A DNA stretch of 64,000 nucleotides from Microbacterium testaceum (GTDB lineage: Bacteria > Actinomycetota > Actinomycetes > Actinomycetales > Microbacteriaceae). Made by a program: the position numbers and the translations under genes. Below, piece after piece: positions 26,078-34,524 of the stretch (its first letter is position 1; each line of letters starts with the position of its first letter). The DNA is taken from contig NZ_BJML01000002.1 of assembly GCF_006539145.1 (NCBI RefSeq), positions 186,001 through 250,000 of the forward strand. The letters are read 5' to 3'. The notes under the pieces were generated by a model. It was given only the letters and a program-made list of their open reading frames with translations. It searched no databases and was not told the DNA's origin.

Positions 26078-26680
26078 TCAGGACGAGGGGGAGGCGGAAG
26101 GCTGGCCGGCAGCGCGGTCGAGCCCGATCACGACGATCAGGCGCTTGACGTCGCTCTCATCAGCCGGGGTGTTCGGGTCGTCGGTCGGCTGCAGGAAATC
26201 GCTCTGCGCGATCTGCGCCCCGCCGATGGTCTGCGCCAGCCCCTCGGCCGCGGCCTCGTCGCTCTCGAGGCGGTAGTAGATCGTGGTGTCGGCGAAGTCG
26301 GTGCTGTCGGAGGTGCCCGTCTCGACGTTGTCTCCGCTCCAGCCCGCGGCCACGATCTGGTCACGGACCGAGGCCGCGAGTCCGCTGTCGGAGGTGCCGT
26401 TGAGCACGACGACCGAGTACGAGGTGTCGACGACGGCCGGGATGGTCGGTTCGGCCGAGACGGTCGGGCTGGGCGCAGTGTCGGCGCCGAGCGAGATGCG
26501 ACCCGAGACGACGAGTGTCGCGAAGATGCCGGCGATGATCAACAGCAGAGTGGCGATGGCCGCCCAGAGGAACACGATCCATCCGCGCAGCCGCGGTTTC
26601 TCGGCACGGTGAGCGCCGACGCGACCGGATTCGGCCGGGAGGTCGTCGAAGCGATCCCGAGGGAAGGTCGATCTGGCCAT
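26078..26680 (-). CDS. LytR C-terminal domain membrane protein
   Basis: A protein of 200 residues with one membrane segment, IVFLWAAIATLLLIIAGIFA (about 35-55), after a cytoplasmic Arg-rich start. A Pro/Thr/Ser linker leads to a C-terminal LytR_C domain at about 85-185: SYSVVVLNGTSDSGLAASVR, then IYYRLESDEAAAEGLAQTIGG. There is no LytR-CpsA-Psr catalytic domain, so it is not a wall-polymer transferase itself and its role is unknown. Orientation is cytoplasmic N-terminus and extracytoplasmic domain. It precedes the DUF3263 gene's neighbours on the same strand. Confidence 0.82.
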   Translation of the reverse strand: MARSTFPRDRFDDLPAESGRVGAHRAEKPRLRGWIVFLWAAIATLLLIIAGIFATLVVSGRISLGADTAPSPTVSAEPTIPAVVDTSYSVVVLNGTSDSGLAASVRDQIVAAGWSGDNVETGTSDSTDFADTTIYYRLESDEAAAEGLAQTIGGAQIAQSDFLQPTDDPNTPADESDVKRLIVVIGLDRAAGQPSASPSS

Positions 26681-26715
26681 TGGACGATGCTATCGGTCGC
26701 GTCGAGGCGAGCCTG

Positions 26716-26970
26716 TCAGCGGACCGCCGCCCGACCGAGGCGAGCGCGGTGCTGGGCCGTCGCGTCGTCGCGGCGACGTCGCAAGCGGCGGACGAGCATG
26801 GGGTCGTGGGCGAGAGCCTCGGGGGTGTCGATGAGACGGCCGAGCAATTGGTAGTACCGGGCGGGCGTCAGAGAAAACTCGGCGCGGATCGCCTCTTCCT
26901 TCGCTCCCGCGTGACGGCGCCATTCCCCCTCGAAGGCGAGGAAGGCGAGGTCACGGTCCGACAGAGGCAC
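26716..26970 (-). CDS. DUF3263 family protein
   Basis: An 84-residue helical protein: LAFEGEWRRHAGAKEEAIR, then FSLTPARYYQLLGRLIDTPE and a basic RRLRRRRDD end. This is the small actinobacterial DUF3263 family, which resembles a helix-turn-helix and may bind DNA, though that is an inference. It lies between the DUF2332 gene and the LytR_C gene on the same strand, with 9 and 35 nt gaps, so an operon is likely. Confidence 0.88.
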   Translation of the reverse strand: MPLSDRDLAFLAFEGEWRRHAGAKEEAIRAEFSLTPARYYQLLGRLIDTPEALAHDPMLVRRLRRRRDDATAQHRARLGRAAVR

Positions 26971-26979
26971 GCCGCCACG

Positions 26980-27969
26980 CTACTGCGCCGTCGGTCCCGA
27001 TCCCGGATGCCACGCCACCCACGCCCCGAGCGGGTCGACCTCCGCCCGCACCTCGCCGTCGAGGGCGAGGGCGAAGCCGCCCCGCGCGGGCTCGGGTCGA
27101 CGCGTCCATCCGTCGTGCAGGCCGGGCGCGTCGAGGGTGATCCACCTGCCCGCCGCCCGGGCTGCCGCGATCACCGCGGTCCGGTGCACGCGCGGCACGT
27201 GAGCGAGGACGCCGGGAGTGGTCACGACCAGCGTCGCTCCTGCCGGAGCCCGTGCGGCGAGCGCGGGAAGGGCCTGCGCGCCGTCGCCCGCGACGAGGAT
27301 CGGCGGATCGGCCGCCACGATGTCGAGTGCCGCCTCGATCCGTTCGAGGCGGCCCTCCTCCCCCGGCCAGACGAGGCCGGTGAGCCACTTACGATCTTCG
27401 GAACGCCGGGCGTCGAGGGGACTGAGATCGATCCCCGCACGCCAGACGATCTCCGGCATCCGCAGGTCGGGGTGCCCCTCGAGATCGCTGTCGAGGACGA
27501 CGGAACTGCGACCGTCGACGGGATCGACCGGGATGACCTCGCCGCCGCGGTGATAGCGGTACGAGTACCGGTCGGGGTACAGGCAGAGCCCCGCGCTCGC
27601 CCCTACCTCCAGCAGGGCGATCGGCCCCTCGATCGCCGCCAACGCCGGGAGCAGGGCTGCGCACCGGAGCGGCTCGTTGGTCTGCACGCTGCGTCGGCCG
27701 CACTCCTCGACGATCGCGTCGGCGTGAGCCACGACCCATGACGCCCACTCGTCGACGTCGTCGAGCGGCGCCCCCAGAAGACGCATCACCGCGAAGACCA
27801 GCGGTGGCTGACGGCGTGTGTCGGGGATGCCCGCGAGGGCGGCCGCGACGGCGGCATCGTCGGCGACGCGCCCCGCCCAGGCTCCGTACACCACCGAACG
27901 TCCCGGTGCCTCGTCGCGGGCGAAACGTCGATAGCGGTCGGCGACGGTGGTCGCGGCATCCGGAGTCAC
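26980..27969 (-). CDS. DUF2332 family protein
   Basis: A protein of 329 residues starting at GTG 27969. The family has no assigned activity. The GPIALLEVGASAGLCLYPDR segment (about 115-140) looks like a SAM-binding motif I (GASAG), and later PILVAGDGAQALPAL fits an acidic post-motif, so a methyltransferase-like fold is possible. The frame runs on to 28455 across the divergent msrB gene, but that part is antisense shadow. msrB is divergent with a 72-nt gap. Confidence 0.82.
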   Translation of the reverse strand: MTPDAATTVADRYRRFARDEAPGRSVVYGAWAGRVADDAAVAAALAGIPDTRRQPPLVFAVMRLLGAPLDDVDEWASWVVAHADAIVEECGRRSVQTNEPLRCAALLPALAAIEGPIALLEVGASAGLCLYPDRYSYRYHRGGEVIPVDPVDGRSSVVLDSDLEGHPDLRMPEIVWRAGIDLSPLDARRSEDRKWLTGLVWPGEEGRLERIEAALDIVAADPPILVAGDGAQALPALAARAPAGATLVVTTPGVLAHVPRVHRTAVIAAARAAGRWITLDAPGLHDGWTRRPEPARGGFALALDGEVRAEVDPLGAWVAWHPGSGPTAQ

Positions 27970-28041
27970 CCGGGAGATTATGCCGTCACGACCTGACCGC
28001 CGCTGGGCGCGAGAGAATAGAGACGAAGAAGGAGAGTGAAT

Positions 28042-28449
28042 ATGACCTACGCCGTCGACAAGTCCGACGACCAGTGGCGCGCTGAGCTCAGCCCCGAGCA
28101 GTACGCGGTGCTCCGCCAGGCGGGTACCGAGCGCGCCTGGACCGGTGAGCTGCTCGACGAGAGCCGTGCCGGCCTCTACACGTGTGCGGCGTGCAATGCC
28201 GAACTGTTCCAGAGCGGCACCAAGTTCGACTCGCACTGCGGGTGGCCGAGCTTCTACGAGTCGGTCCGCCCCGAGGCGGTCGAGCTCATCGAAGACAACA
28301 GCCACGGCATGCAGCGCACCGAGGTCCGCTGCGCCAACTGCGGTTCGCACCTGGGACACGTCTTCCCCGACGGTTTCGGCACGCCCACCGGCGACCGGTA
28401 CTGCATGAACTCGCTCTCGCTCAACTTCACCCCCGAAGACAAAGCGTGA
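28042..28449 (+). CDS. msrB: Peptide methionine (R)-S-oxide reductase
   Basis: MsrB repairs oxidised methionine in proteins, 135 residues here. Two zinc CxxC pairs are seen (CAAC, CANC), with GWPSFYESV and the catalytic Cys in DRYCMNSLSLNF near the C-terminus. ATG 28042 is 8 nt after GGAG, so it is the start rather than the GTG six bases earlier. The next gene overlaps its stop by 4 nt (GTGA), so the two are translationally coupled. Confidence 0.96.
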   Translation: MTYAVDKSDDQWRAELSPEQYAVLRQAGTERAWTGELLDESRAGLYTCAACNAELFQSGTKFDSHCGWPSFYESVRPEAVELIEDNSHGMQRTEVRCANCGSHLGHVFPDGFGTPTGDRYCMNSLSLNFTPEDKA

Positions 28450-29015
28450 GCGCACTCGAGGCGATGCGCGACCGCCGGTCGTGGTCGAAGGTCACCGACC
28501 TCGCCCCCACCGGTCCCGAGCTCGAGGCGTTCGTCGCCGCGGCCGGTCGCGTCGCCGACCACAAGAGTCTCAAGCCCTGGCGGCTCATCGAGATCCGTGG
28601 CGCCGACCGAGACGTCCTCGCCCGCGCGCTGAACAAGGCGGACGGTAAGAAGGGGCTGTCGTCCAAGCCCCGTCGCGCACCGCTCATCATCGCGGTGGTG
28701 GCGAACCTCCGCTCGAAGAAGATCCCCGCATGGGAGCAGGAGGCCGTGGCATCCGGAGTCGCCCACATGCTGAGCCTCGTGCTCGACGAAGCGGGCTTCG
28801 GCGTGTTCTGGCGCACCGACGACAACACCCGCAGCAAGGTGCTCGCGAAGGCGCACGGGCTCGAGAAAGGCGAAGTCCTGCTCGGGTGGCTCTATGTCGG
28901 CGGCAAGCCCGCGCGCACCCGAGCCACGCGGCGCAAGACCGTGGATGCCGCGAAGCACCTCTCACGCATGCCCGGAGGCAAGAAGAGGCGCACGGTCGAC
29001 GAGACGCGTCTCTGA
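28446..29015 (+). CDS. Nitroreductase-family protein
   Basis: A protein of 189 residues in the FMN-dependent nitroreductase fold. MRDRRSWSKV matches the R-RS N-terminal signature and HKSLKPWRLIEIRG the helix that follows; VAHMLSLVLDEAGFGVFWRT is the dimer and FMN contact. The start is GTG overlapping the msrB stop. Oxidoreductases of this kind use NAD(P)H; the substrate is unknown. Coupling with msrB suggests a role in redox defence, which is inferred. A basic Lys/Arg-rich C-terminus (KHLSRMPGGKKRRT) is unusual for the family. Confidence 0.8.
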   Translation: MSALEAMRDRRSWSKVTDLAPTGPELEAFVAAAGRVADHKSLKPWRLIEIRGADRDVLARALNKADGKKGLSSKPRRAPLIIAVVANLRSKKIPAWEQEAVASGVAHMLSLVLDEAGFGVFWRTDDNTRSKVLAKAHGLEKGEVLLGWLYVGGKPARTRATRRKTVDAAKHLSRMPGGKKRRTVDETRL

Positions 29016-29026
29016 CCTCTTTCGAT

Positions 29027-29063
29027 CGACGCCGCCGCGGGACCCCGGTCCCCGGCGGCGTCG
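29027..29063. terminator. Terminator after the nitroreductase gene
   Basis: The 11-bp stem CGACGCCGCCG/CGGCGGCGTCG with a 15-nt loop lies between convergent genes, followed on the plus strand by TCGTTTCC. Confidence 0.7.
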
Positions 29064-29124
29064 TCGTTTCCGCCCCGCGTAGCGGGCACGCTCCCGACCG
29101 GCGGCGGGCTTCGTCGTTCGGTGG

Positions 29125-30066
29125 TCAGCGCGGGCGGCGACGGACGGGCACGGCGGCGACGACCACGCCGGCGATCGCCACGACCGCAGCGAGCAGAGCC
29201 ACCAGGGTCGAGGGAGCCGCCGGCGCGGGCCACAGCGCGTCGAGCAGAACCGAGGTCGTGAGAAGACCCACGACAGAGCCGAGACCGAGCAGCAGCACAC
29301 CCGTGCGGCGCACGACGACCGACGACAAGAAGATGTAGATCACGCCGACCGCCCCGCCGATGTACAGCCAGGGCTCGGTCGGCACAGTGCGCGGTGTTCC
29401 GACGATGGCGACATGCACACCCGCGGCGATCAGCAGCACGACCGTTCCGCCGATGAAGTTCACGAGGGTCGCGGTCAGCGGGCTCTCCACGCGCACGCGC
29501 AGGCGCCCGTTCGTCCCCTGCTGCCACGCCACGCCCGCACCCGCGATCGCCGGGACGACGAGCATCCAGAGCGGAACCCCGCCGAGCGCATCTCCCGACA
29601 GGCAGACGACGACACCCGCGATGGCCAGCAGCGCACCGATCAGCCGCCGCACCGTCACCGGGACGACGCCGGCCGGTCCGTACCCGATGCGGTCGAGCAC
29701 GAGCCCGCCGGTGGTCTGCCCCGCGACGAATCCGACGGTGAACAGCGCGACGCCGATGGTCGCCACCGTCAGGCCCTGGCTCGCGACGGTGAACGCCCCG
29801 ACCAGTCCGCCCAAGAGCATCCACGGCGGAATCGAATGAGACCGGATGCCGGCCATCAGCCGCCCGAACCCGCGTCGGCCCCCGGGAATCAGGGCCGACA
29901 ACGCGATCAGGATGATGAGCCCGGAGCCGAACGAGATCGCGGCGGCGACGAATCCGTCCCCGATCTCGCCGCCGAGGCTGCCGTTGATTCGCGCCTGCAG
30001 CGCGGTGAGGGCACCGATGAGGACCGCTCCCCCGACGGCCAGACCGACCGACCCCCGCTCCGCCAC
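29125..30066 (-). CDS. DMT-family transporter (DUF606/YdcZ type)
   Basis: An inner-membrane protein of 313 residues with about ten hydrophobic segments arranged as two similar halves. The first half begins VGGAVLIGALTALQARINGS and the second VPLWMLVVPAIAGAGVAWQQ, followed by TNGRLR. The repeated Q..(I/T)NG.L pattern is that of the DUF606 (YdcZ) family in the drug/metabolite transporter superfamily. The start is GTG 30066 with AGGAGAG just upstream. The substrate is unknown. It is divergent from the amylosucrase gene. Confidence 0.85.
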   Translation of the reverse strand: MAERGSVGLAVGGAVLIGALTALQARINGSLGGEIGDGFVAAAISFGSGLIILIALSALIPGGRRGFGRLMAGIRSHSIPPWMLLGGLVGAFTVASQGLTVATIGVALFTVGFVAGQTTGGLVLDRIGYGPAGVVPVTVRRLIGALLAIAGVVVCLSGDALGGVPLWMLVVPAIAGAGVAWQQGTNGRLRVRVESPLTATLVNFIGGTVVLLIAAGVHVAIVGTPRTVPTEPWLYIGGAVGVIYIFLSSVVVRRTGVLLLGLGSVVGLLTTSVLLDALWPAPAAPSTLVALLAAVVAIAGVVVAAVPVRRRPR

Positions 30067-30197
30067 GGCTCTCCTCTCGCGCCCCCGCACGGGAGCCACC
30101 GTCGATCGTACGACGCGGGGTGGTCGGCCACCCCCTTCGCCTCCCCGCGGCACGCCGATGTCGGCGGGGCCCGCCCGGATGCGTCAGGCTGTGACCC

Positions 30198-32084
30198 GTG
30201 ACCCAGCTCCGCCCCGGCCCCGACGACGTCTCATACCTGATCGACGACCTCCGCGCCGCCGACGCCGACCACGAGTTCCTCGCGCACGCCGAACAACACC
30301 TTCCGCGCCTGCACGACCTGTTCACCCGGCTGTACGGCGAACGACCCGACGGCCTCGAGCGCTTGGCATCCGTCCTCGATCTGGCCCGCACCTCGTGGAC
30401 GGCGCGCCCGCGAACCCTGAAGGCTCTCGACAGGGAGCGCGAGAGCGCGCCGGACTGGTTCGAGAACGAGCGCATGCTGGGTGGTGTCTGCTACGTCGAT
30501 CGGTACGCGGGCGGGCTCGACGGCATCCGGGAATCCATTCCGTACTTCCGCGAACTCGGCCTGACCTACCTGCACCTCATGCCGCTGTTCGAAAGCCCCG
30601 AGGGCAACAGCGACGGCGGCTACGCGGTGTCGAGCTATCGCCGGGTGAATCCGGCGCTCGGCACGATGGAACAGCTCGCCGCCCTCGCGACCGATCTGCG
30701 CCGGGCGGGGATCTCGCTCGTGGTCGACTTCATCTTCAACCACACGAGCAACGAGCACGAGTGGGCTCGCAAGGCCATCGCGGGCGAGGCGGGGTACGAG
30801 GACTTCTACCTGATCTTCCCCGATCGCGAGCTGCCCGACGCCTACGAGCAGAGCACGCGCGAGATCTTCCCCGACGATCATCCGGGTACGTTCGTCCAGC
30901 TCGACGATGGCCGCTGGATCTGGGCGACGTTCTACCACTTCCAGTGGGACCTGAACTACGCCAACCCCGCGGTCTTCGAGGCGATGGCCGGCGAGATGCT
31001 CTTCCTCGCGAATCAGGGCGTCGAGATCCTCCGCATGGATGCCGTGGCCTTCATCTGGAAGAAACTCGGCACGACCTGCGAGTCGCTGCCCGAGGCGCAC
31101 CTGCTGCTGCAGGCCTTCAACGCGGTGCTGCGCATGGGTGCTCCCGGGCTGCTGTTCAAGTCGGAGGCCATCGTGCACCCCGATGAGGTGGTCTCATACA
31201 TCTCACCGGACGAGTGTCAGATCTCGTACAACCCCCTGCAGATGGCCCTCACCTGGGAGGCGCTCGCCACTCGCGACGGTCGTCTGCTGCAACAAGCGCT
31301 TGAGCGCCGGCACGCGCTCCCGGCCGGGACCGCCTGGGTGAACTACGTGCGCAGCCACGACGACATCGGCTGGACCTTCGCCGACGAGGACGCCGCCGAG
31401 CTCGGGATCGACGGCTACCCGCACCGCCGCTTCCTCAACGACTTCTACGTCGGTCGGGCCGAGGGCTCGTTCGCGCGCGGCGTGCCATTCCAGGAGAACC
31501 CGCGCACGGGCGATGCGCGCGTCACGGGCACCACCGCGTCACTCGCCGGCATCGAGGCGGGCGACGCCGGCGGAGAGGACCGCGTCGTGCTCGCCCACGC
31601 CCTCGCCCTCTCGACCGGCGGCATCCCGCTCCTCTACCTCGGCGACGAGGTCGCCCAGCTCAACGACTACTCCTACCGCGAACGGCCGGAAGAAGCGGGC
31701 GACAGCCGGTGGGTCAATCGCCCCTTCCGTTCCGAGCAAGAGCATGAGGATCGAACGGATGCCGACACCCCGGCCGCGCGCGTCTTCTCGCGGCTGTCGC
31801 GACTGATCGACGTGCGCCGGTCGACGCCGGAGTTCGCGGGCAACGACCTGATCGCATTCGGGGCGAACGTGGCATCCGTCGTCTCATTCCTGCGCCCGGG
31901 TGAGGGATTCTCGGTGCTCGTCCTGGCGAACGTCGGCGACTCGGCCGTCGAAATCGACGCATTGACCCTCTCGGGCATGGCACCGGAGGCCCTCGACCTC
32001 GTGTCGTCTCAGCCCGTATGGCTGGGCGCCGGACTCACCCTCGCCGCCCACGGCGTGCGATGGCTGCGCGTGCGGATGCGCTGA
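30198..32084 (+). CDS. Amylosucrase (GH13_4) or sucrose hydrolase
   Basis: Amylosucrase makes alpha-1,4-glucan from sucrose and releases fructose; the related sucrose hydrolase only splits sucrose. This 628-residue protein has an N-terminal helical domain and a GH13 barrel. Asp281 in RMDAVAFIWKKLG is the nucleophile, Glu323 in FKSEAIV the acid/base and Asp388 in VRSHDDIGW the third residue. These three lie exactly five residues before the well-studied Neisseria enzyme (286, 328, 393). FNHTSNEHEWA is also characteristic. GTG 30198 is the start. No signal peptide is seen. It is the only sugar-polymer gene here and may have been acquired. Confidence 0.92.
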   Translation: MTQLRPGPDDVSYLIDDLRAADADHEFLAHAEQHLPRLHDLFTRLYGERPDGLERLASVLDLARTSWTARPRTLKALDRERESAPDWFENERMLGGVCYVDRYAGGLDGIRESIPYFRELGLTYLHLMPLFESPEGNSDGGYAVSSYRRVNPALGTMEQLAALATDLRRAGISLVVDFIFNHTSNEHEWARKAIAGEAGYEDFYLIFPDRELPDAYEQSTREIFPDDHPGTFVQLDDGRWIWATFYHFQWDLNYANPAVFEAMAGEMLFLANQGVEILRMDAVAFIWKKLGTTCESLPEAHLLLQAFNAVLRMGAPGLLFKSEAIVHPDEVVSYISPDECQISYNPLQMALTWEALATRDGRLLQQALERRHALPAGTAWVNYVRSHDDIGWTFADEDAAELGIDGYPHRRFLNDFYVGRAEGSFARGVPFQENPRTGDARVTGTTASLAGIEAGDAGGEDRVVLAHALALSTGGIPLLYLGDEVAQLNDYSYRERPEEAGDSRWVNRPFRSEQEHEDRTDADTPAARVFSRLSRLIDVRRSTPEFAGNDLIAFGANVASVVSFLRPGEGFSVLVLANVGDSAVEIDALTLSGMAPEALDLVSSQPVWLGAGLTLAAHGVRWLRVRMR

Positions 32085-32103
32085 GTCTGGCTTCCGCGCC
32101 GCC

Positions 32104-32123
32104 CTGGGGCCGTTCTTCCCCAG
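32104..32123 (+). terminator. Small hairpin after the amylosucrase gene
   Basis: CTGGGG...CCCCAG, a 6-bp stem with 8-nt loop and no T-run, sits 20 nt after the stop. It is weak evidence for termination. Confidence 0.35.
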
Positions 32124-32266
32124 TTGCCGCGTGAGACGTACGAGTATTACGTTCTCGTGTACGGATTGCGAAGGCGCGTTGCCGTGCGCCCGCACTTCGA
32201 CGGACCACTGGCATAAGCGCCCCTCGCACCGAGACACCGGCACAGACCGTTGTGAGGAGGGGCGTC

Positions 32267-32701
32267 ATGACCGAGCGTGTCGACGCGGCGATCCGCCGGA
32301 TACTCCTCGATGATCCGACCATCCACGTCTGCTACACCTTCGCAATCAGGCCAGACAGCTTTCATCGCGGCAACGACGTACTCTTCCTCCACCCATGCCA
32401 CGAAGCCGTGATCGCGGCAGCACGCAATCGTGCCCAGCTGCGAGTCGCTCCCGCAACGCCGCGACCGACGATGTGCGAGTTGTGCGGGCACGCACCCGTG
32501 GGACTCCGCCCCGGAGGGTTCGCTCGACTGCTGAGCCGTCTCGTTCGCCGTCGGTTTCGCCTCCTTCCAGCGTGCGCCACCTTCGAATACGACAAGACGT
32601 CATCGATGCACCGCTACTTCTGCCGCTGCTCAGGGCCCGCCCATCGCAGGCGCCTCGTCGGCCGAGGCGATGCGATAGAAGCCGGCGGCTCCGGCTGGTA
32701 G
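32267..32701 (+). CDS. Hypothetical Cys-containing protein
   Basis: A protein of 144 residues I do not recognise. ATG 32267 has a strong GAGGAGGGG ribosome site and the gene ends at a terminator with a T-run, so expression is likely. The N-terminal VDAAIRRILLDDPTIHVCY is helical. Three Cys pairs, CELCGH (about 79), a single CATF and CRCSG (about 125), suggest a zinc-binding fold. The basic PGGFARLLSRLVRRRFRLL stretch could bind nucleic acid. Codon use is less GC-rich at third positions than in neighbours, which with tRNA-Thr adjacent suggests transfer. Confidence 0.6.
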   Translation: MTERVDAAIRRILLDDPTIHVCYTFAIRPDSFHRGNDVLFLHPCHEAVIAAARNRAQLRVAPATPRPTMCELCGHAPVGLRPGGFARLLSRLVRRRFRLLPACATFEYDKTSSMHRYFCRCSGPAHRRRLVGRGDAIEAGGSGW

Positions 32702-32714
32702 GTGCCGCAAGAAC

Positions 32715-32752
32715 GCCCCGGCGCCGCCTCCTCACGGCGGAGCGGGGCTTTT
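32715..32752 (+). terminator. Intrinsic terminator after the Cys-containing gene
   Basis: GCCCC...GGGGC encloses GCCGCC/GGCGG pairs and is followed directly by TTTTC on the plus strand. Confidence 0.8.
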
Positions 32753-32777
32753 CGCACTACTGATCTGGTGTCTGTGG

Positions 32778-32850
32778 TGCCGGCTACAGGACTTGAACCT
32801 GCAACCCCCGTATTACAAGTACGGTGCGCTACCAATTGCGCCAAGCCGGC
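32778..32850 (-). tRNA. tRNA-Thr(UGU)
   Basis: A 73-nt minus-strand cloverleaf with acceptor arms GCCGGCT/AGCCGGC, D arm GGCGC-AATTGGTA-GCGC, a CCGTA/TACGG anticodon stem with loop CTTGTAA (UGU) and T loop GGTTCAAGTCC. The discriminator is A and CCA is not encoded. Confidence 0.95.
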
Positions 32851-32911
32851 AGGAGACGCGTGGCGTCTCGATGAACGAGTCTAGAGCGGCGGGCGGGCCA
32901 CACGAGACCGG

Positions 32912-33289
32912 TCAGATGCGGTGCCTCCCACTGTCGCGGTCCCACTCCAGGGACTTCCATTGAAGGAACGAGCAGAGATTGCCGGCCACCACCAACTCGG
33001 CGGCCAGGCTCGCCATCTCGTGCGGCGTCATCGTCAGGTCGTCGGGTCGCGACGTGAGCGTCGCTTCCCAGAGCGGCTCGTCGTAGCCTTTCGGCTGCAT
33101 GTAGATCGACGCTCGGGCGTTCATCAGGTTCATCACCACGAGACCCGTGTCCTGGCTGTCGGCGTCTTCCTGCTCGACGACCTTCAGCTGTCCGGCGAAC
33201 AGGTGTCCCTGTTCACGGAATTCCTGCACCCAAGCCTTCAACTGCGTGAGGGACCGCCGGGGCGGAGAGTCCTCAAGCTCTTCGTTCAT
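32912..33289 (-). CDS. Conserved hypothetical protein
   Basis: A protein of 125 residues, family not recognised. It is soluble and acidic at the start (MNEELEDSPPRRSLTQLKAW). The mid part has alternating hydrophobic residues (GLVVMNLMNARASIYMQPKG) that suggest a beta-rich core, and the end has MTPHEMASLAAELVVAGNLC. No membrane segment or signal peptide is seen. It lies between tRNA-Thr and the DsbA-like gene on the same strand, 41 nt from the latter, and could share its transcript. Confidence 0.7.
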   Translation of the reverse strand: MNEELEDSPPRRSLTQLKAWVQEFREQGHLFAGQLKVVEQEDADSQDTGLVVMNLMNARASIYMQPKGYDEPLWEATLTSRPDDLTMTPHEMASLAAELVVAGNLCSFLQWKSLEWDRDSGRHRI

Positions 33290-33330
33290 GCCACCAGAAT
33301 CTCATAAGACGTCGCGTCCGCACCGATTCG

Positions 33331-34311
33331 TCAACCCGCGGGAGGAGCCGACGGGGTGACCGACGGGGTGGGGGTAGCGGTCGAGTAGTACGCGTTGCTG
33401 TCGACGGTGAGCACGAACTGAGCGAACTCTTTGGCGTCGTCCATGTTGCCGACGTATTCGGTGCCGTTCACGAGCACGGTCGGGGTCGCGGTCAGCGCCT
33501 GCCCCTTCGTGCCCGGCAGGCCCTTGATCGCGCGGTCGGTGGCGGCCTTCGCCCACGCCGTGTAAGTCTCGCCTTCGATGCAGTCGCGAACCGTGCCGAC
33601 GTCGCTCACCCCGGCACCCTGCGCCATGTCGGCGAGCTGCTGGTCGCTATAGCCGTCGGAGTCGACCGCGGGCTGGTTGGTCAGCAGCTCGTGGTTGTAC
33701 GCGAAGAAGCGGTCCGACGAGTGCGTCGCCACGCAGGCCGCGGCACCGGCGGCCCGCAGGCTGTACTTCGTCCCGTTCGACTTCGACGTCAGCATCGCCA
33801 CCGGGTAGTACGTGAGAGTGGCGGCCTTGTCGCCGACCCACTTCGACAGCTGGCTCGCGTTCGCGGTTTGGAACTCGCGCGCCTCGGCCGACATGTAGTC
33901 GACGTAGATACGGATATCGACGGGTGCCGCGGTGGCGGTCGGCTCGGGCGTCGGCTCTGTGGCCGGTGCGGGCTCGTCCGCCGGAGGAGTGGCCTGAGCC
34001 GACATCGTCGCGGCATTGCCGTCGACGGTCTGATCGGCGAGCGGATCGGCCACCTGCGAGGCGCTCGTGATCAGGAAGCCGTCGTCGGTCGCGGCGTCGG
34101 GGAAGGCCTGCGAGCGGGCCTCGCGCGAGTTCAACGCGAACGAGACGCCGACCGCGCCGACCGCGATCACCGCGACGGCACCGATGCCCAGCAGGGAGCG
34201 TCGCGCGATGCGCCAGCGTGCCTGCTTCGCCTTGACCTGCTGCGCCTTCTCGCGGACCGCCTCACGGCGGTCGCGTTCTGCTGGCACATTCGGTGACTGG
34301 TCGTTGGACAT
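33331..34311 (-). CDS. Membrane-anchored DsbA-like protein without CxxC
   Basis: A protein of 326 residues in the DsbA/thioredoxin-like family common in actinobacterial membranes. A basic cytoplasmic start is followed by the anchor SLLGIGAVAVIAVGAVGVSF (about 40-60), an extracytoplasmic Pro/Thr/Ala linker, and the DsbA fold from about 130 (IRIYVDYMSAEAREFQTAN). Where DsbA would have CPYC this protein has MSAEAR, so the usual redox centre is lost. Two Cys remain, in AACVATHSS and VRDCIEGETY, and TPTVLVNGTEYVG is the expected cis-Pro loop. A carrier or binding role rather than oxidase is inferred. Its ATG 34311 has GGAAGG upstream. Confidence 0.85.
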   Translation of the reverse strand: MSNDQSPNVPAERDRREAVREKAQQVKAKQARWRIARRSLLGIGAVAVIAVGAVGVSFALNSREARSQAFPDAATDDGFLITSASQVADPLADQTVDGNAATMSAQATPPADEPAPATEPTPEPTATAAPVDIRIYVDYMSAEAREFQTANASQLSKWVGDKAATLTYYPVAMLTSKSNGTKYSLRAAGAAACVATHSSDRFFAYNHELLTNQPAVDSDGYSDQQLADMAQGAGVSDVGTVRDCIEGETYTAWAKAATDRAIKGLPGTKGQALTATPTVLVNGTEYVGNMDDAKEFAQFVLTVDSNAYYSTATPTPSVTPSAPPAG

Positions 34312-34524
34312 GAAACCTTCCGGGCACGGACGATGCCGCATGAAATCAGGGGGCCCGCGCGGGTGGGGCGGACGAGGATCGATGGTAGCCAGGCTGGCTG
34401 AGAAATGACCAGACACGTGCGATACTGACGAATGCGTCCAACGTCGGGCGCACGGGGTCGCCCCCGTTCATTCCATTCACTACGGATCGTCCGGCACGTA
34501 CCTGCCGGTGAAGGAGAAGAGAAA

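Noticed and set aside
26980..28455. A 491-codon version of the DUF2332 gene
   Set aside because: The added N-terminal part is antisense to msrB; GTG 27969 gives the expected family length.
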